NCBI RefSeq assembly: GCF_002209485.1
Contig: NZ_NJIX01000005.1
Span: 124,001-188,000 of the forward strand
Source: Achromobacter sp. HZ34
GTDB taxonomy: Bacteria; Pseudomonadota; Gammaproteobacteria; Burkholderiales; Burkholderiaceae_B
Direction: 5' to 3'
Length of the DNA: 64,000 nucleotides
Shown here in pieces: positions 61,819-64,000 of the stretch (positions within the stretch are counted from its first letter, which is position 1; each line of letters begins with the position of its first letter). The position numbers and the translations under genes are program-made. The notes under the pieces are model-generated. The model was not told the DNA's origin and made no database searches. It was given only the letters and a program-made list of their open reading frames with translations.

Positions 61819-62475
61819 TCAGGCCCTGCCCCCTTCGATCAATTCGCGCATGATGCGCACGGTGCGATGCCGTGGGGCGGGCACGTCCAGCTGCCTGGGA
61901 CGCCAGGCCGAGGCGGCGTCATAGCTGGCCCATGAAACCAGCAAGGCCAGCTTGCCCGGTGTGTAGATGCTGGCGAAGACGCTGTAATCGAGCAGGTCGC
62001 CATTGTTCAGGGGCAGGCCCAAGCGTGAGGGCAATTGCTCGCGCCACGCCGCATCGACGGCCAGCGCGCTGTCGGTGAGTTCAGTGAGCGTGGCCCAGCG
62101 GCCCATGCTGGTGGCGGGCTCGGCGCGGGTCGCGCGCCCCGGTCGCAGCGCCTGCGGGGCGGCCGCGCATGAAGGGGGATGACTGTCGTAGCAGACGTTG
62201 CCGACGCGAACGTGATAGTTGGCCAGGATGGCGGCGCGGCCGCGCGCCTGTGCCGCGTGATGTTCGACCGTGGCCTGCCAGCGCGTCACGGCCTGCTCGT
62301 CACGCCAGAGCGAATGGGACAGCAGCCAGCCGGGCCGGCGCGTGTCCTCGAAACGCTCGTTGTCGATAAGCCCATCGACGCGCCGGTCGACACGGGGCTT
62401 CAGCGTACTGGCCAGGCGCAGGTAGTCGGCAAATCGATCCTGCCTGGGTTGGACCTCGAAGAGCACTGAATACAT
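61819..62475 (-). CDS. Antibiotic biosynthesis monooxygenase-like protein (ABM fold)
   Basis: A 218-residue protein. The first 100 residues resemble an ABM ferredoxin-like domain (MYSVLFEVQPRQDRFADYL, then RRPGWLLSHSLWRDEQAVTRWQ with the family Trp). The C-terminal half may be a second, degenerate ABM unit (DYSVFASIYTPGKLALLVSWASYDAA). The start at ATG 62475 follows GGAG at 6 nt and is preferred to ATG 62487. Possible function: a cofactor-free oxygenase or small-molecule-binding stress protein. The array-bearing region and the ROK-like gene lie downstream. Confidence 0.75.
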   Translation of the reverse strand: MYSVLFEVQPRQDRFADYLRLASTLKPRVDRRVDGLIDNERFEDTRRPGWLLSHSLWRDEQAVTRWQATVEHHAAQARGRAAILANYHVRVGNVCYDSHPPSCAAAPQALRPGRATRAEPATSMGRWATLTELTDSALAVDAAWREQLPSRLGLPLNNGDLLDYSVFASIYTPGKLALLVSWASYDAASAWRPRQLDVPAPRHRTVRIMRELIEGGRA

Positions 62476-62804
62476 GACTGTCTCCATCGAAAGGTGGCAG
62501 CCGATGTCGGCAGATAGCGGGGTGATATGGAACCAGAATGCAAGGAAAAGAAAGAAAGGGAAATCCAACGCGAATTCCGACTATAGCGGCAAGTGTGGCG
62601 TTTGGGGTTTCTTTTTACGTTTGAGGTACAGCAGCGGCCACCGGGCTGCTGCGATAATCGACGCACCATCGGGCGGCCTCGACCCGGACGGCCGAGGCTC
62701 CAGCGCCCGGCCGCGCATGAAGGCGCGGCTGGGAAACAGGCTGAGTAACGTGCTGAGTAATGGGCTTGAAAGCAGGCCGGGAAACGGATCAGGAAACGGC
62801 GGGA
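62476..62804. other. 329-bp divergent intergenic region
   Basis: No gene is supported. A T-rich stretch (about 62600-62622) and a hairpin CAGCAGC/GCTGCTG (62629-62651, 9-nt loop) are visible, plus GCCTCG...CGAGGC around 62676-62699. It should contain promoters for the ABM-like gene and the small membrane protein. Confidence 0.5.
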
Positions 62805-63263
62805 ATGAAAACCATCATCTGGGTGATCTTCGGCTTGCTGGCCATTATCTGGACCGGCATCGTGTCGATGACATTGAAACTGGTGCACTGGCTGCTGGGC
62901 AGCATCGGCGACGTGCGGGTGCCGGTGCCCACCGCCCCGCCCACCACGGCCCCCCTGCCCGACTGGATGCCGCCCTGGATAGACGCGAACTGGGTGCACG
63001 CCCTGCAGGCCGGCATCGCCGATACGCTGAACCATATCAACCAGGTCCTGCCCATCCTGAACGGTCTGTCCGGCTGGCTGACGGTGCTGGGCTGGTTCAC
63101 CTGGGGCGTGATCATGGCCCTGTTGCTGGTGCTCGCCCTGCTGCTCCACTGGCTGGCGGGCCGCAACTGGAATCCGCAACAGCCCCCGTCCAGCGGCTCA
63201 CCTCCCAACGGCCCTCCGCCGTCGCAGGGCAGCGGCGAGCCGCCCCGCCTGCCGTCCAGCTAG
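62805..63263 (+). CDS. Small two-helix membrane protein of unknown function
   Basis: A 152-residue hypothetical protein. A hydrophobic N-terminal segment (IIWVIFGLLAIIWTGIVSMTL), a central amphipathic stretch with PPWIDANWVHALQAGIADTLNHI, a second transmembrane helix (GVIMALLLVLALLLHWL) and a Pro/Ser/Gly-rich cytosolic or periplasmic tail. ATG 62805 is favoured over the upstream ATG at 62760, which adds a hydrophilic stretch. I do not recognise the family. Confidence 0.7.
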   Translation: MKTIIWVIFGLLAIIWTGIVSMTLKLVHWLLGSIGDVRVPVPTAPPTTAPLPDWMPPWIDANWVHALQAGIADTLNHINQVLPILNGLSGWLTVLGWFTWGVIMALLLVLALLLHWLAGRNWNPQQPPSSGSPPNGPPPSQGSGEPPRLPSS

Positions 63264-63281
63264 GCCGAACCGGCGTTTTTT

Positions 63282-64000
63282 CTACGCGTACTTGCCCACC
63301 AATCCACCGTCCACCACCAGTTCCGTGCCGGTGATGTAGGACGCTTCGTCCGAGGCCAGGAAGGCGACGGCGTTGGCGACTTCCCATGGACTGCCCATGC
63401 GGCCCATGGGTACCTGGCGATCGCGGGCGCGGCTGGCGGCCTGGGCGTCGGCCGGGTCGAACATGCGGCCCACCGTGTGGCGCACGCGCGGCGTGTCGAT
63501 CAGGCCGGGAATGACGGTATTGGCGCGGATGCCGTCGGCGGCGTACTGCTGCGCCAGCATGCGGGCAAAATGGATCACGGCGGCCTTGGTCACGCTGTAG
63601 GCCAGATGCGGATAGCCGGTGTAGCGTATGGCGGCGATGGAAGACACCGTGACGATGGCGCCGCCGCCCTGGGACTTCATGATGGGCGCCACCAGGCTGC
63701 TGGCGATCAGCAGGCTGGTCACGTTGACGCGCTGGATGCGCTCCCACTCCTCCACGCTGATGTCGCCCGGGCCGCCCACCTTGCCTATGCCGGCATTGGT
63801 CTGCAGGATGTCGATGCGGCCGAATTCCGCCATGGCGCTGGCCACGCCCTGGCGCATCGCCGCTTCGTCGCCGACGTCGGCGCACAGAGGCAAGGCGATG
63901 CCGCCGGCACGGGCCACTTCCTGCGCGGCATCCTCCGCCGCCGCCGCGTCGCGATCCAGCGCGATGATGCGGGCGCCCTGCCGCGCCAGGGTCACGCAAC
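63282..64000 (-). CDS. SDR-family oxidoreductase, N-terminus cut by the window edge
   Basis: About 239 residues of a classical SDR. The N-terminal TGxxxGIG loop is beyond the right edge. Present are NAG in LQTNAGIG, SS in VTVSSIAA, YSVTK with catalytic Tyr and Lys, PGLIDTPR and the C-terminal ITGTELVVDGGLVGKYA. The frame stays open to base 64000, preceding the codons for TLARQGARI. The substrate is unknown. Confidence 0.9.
   Translation of the reverse strand, partial: CVTLARQGARIIALDRDAAAAEDAAQEVARAGGIALPLCADVGDEAAMRQGVASAMAEFGRIDILQTNAGIGKVGGPGDISVEEWERIQRVNVTSLLIASSLVAPIMKSQGGGAIVTVSSIAAIRYTGYPHLAYSVTKAAVIHFARMLAQQYAADGIRANTVIPGLIDTPRVRHTVGRMFDPADAQAASRARDRQVPMGRMGSPWEVANAVAFLASDEASYITGTELVVDGGLVGKYA

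Noticed and set aside
61541-61935. Open frames of poly-AI, poly-SP, poly-RW and poly-MA across the GCGATG array on both strands
   Set aside because: They are the six-frame reading of one hexamer repeat; no ribosome site or conserved flanking sequence supports them.

Overview
The window is high-GC, gene-dense proteobacterial chromosome. The best fit is a Bordetella/Achromobacter-type member of the Alcaligenaceae. The main clue is three Bug-type tripartite-tricarboxylate receptors, a family greatly expanded in Bordetella, next to many ABC importers, LysR/GntR regulators, SDRs and acyl-CoA genes, with no rRNA, phage or IS element. This taxonomic call is inference; no marker gene is present.

Layout. 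1-5364: the 5' end of wecB, an SDR convergent with a LysR regulator, an LrgA/LrgB pair and a quinone oxidoreductase. 5385-9820 (minus): a Bug receptor, then a four-gene translationally coupled cassette (acyl-CoA dehydrogenase-like, NodS-like methyltransferase, GT2 glycosyltransferase, PIG-L deacetylase). 10110-16433: a DUF2339/DUF3999 envelope pair and a CSS-EAL phosphodiesterase. 16468-26657: an MFS exporter, then a complete branched-chain-type ABC importer coupled to an M20 amidohydrolase and an M81 peptidase, with a divergent FadR-type GntR regulator beside a perfect palindrome. 26782-30042: a 1086-residue orphan full of tandem repeats. 30193-42025: a divergent catabolic island with a peptide-type ABC importer, a XRE-cupin regulator, and an operon of three flavoproteins, a [2Fe-2S] subunit and a 2-hydroxyacid dehydrogenase. 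42273-49182: an acyl-CoA/VOC/thioesterase/ligase operon ended by an intrinsic terminator, then a NitT/TauT-type ABC importer. 49263-57948: a DUF2817 peptidase-like protein, a thiol-dioxygenase-like cupin overlapping an Lrp regulator, a second Bug receptor, an Aer-like chemoreceptor, a second GhrA-like dehydrogenase, a methyltransferase, a thioredoxin and an aspartate dehydrogenase. 58048-64000: LysR, a third Bug receptor, a ROK-like protein whose motifs are in circularly permuted order, a 16-copy hexanucleotide repeat, a monooxygenase-like protein, a small membrane protein and a truncated SDR.

The theme is scavenging: several self-contained units pair an importer with intracellular oxidases or hydrolases and a local regulator. 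Short tandem repeats are unusually frequent, both between genes and inside low-complexity linkers. The strongest candidates for something undescribed are the permuted ROK protein (60416-61489), the glycan-modification cassette (6678-9820), the multi-flavoprotein oxidase operon (30193-37355) and the giant orphan (26782-30042). Most start choices rest on Shine-Dalgarno positions and ATGA-type overlaps read from the sequence. Family assignments come from recognised motifs, not from database searches.
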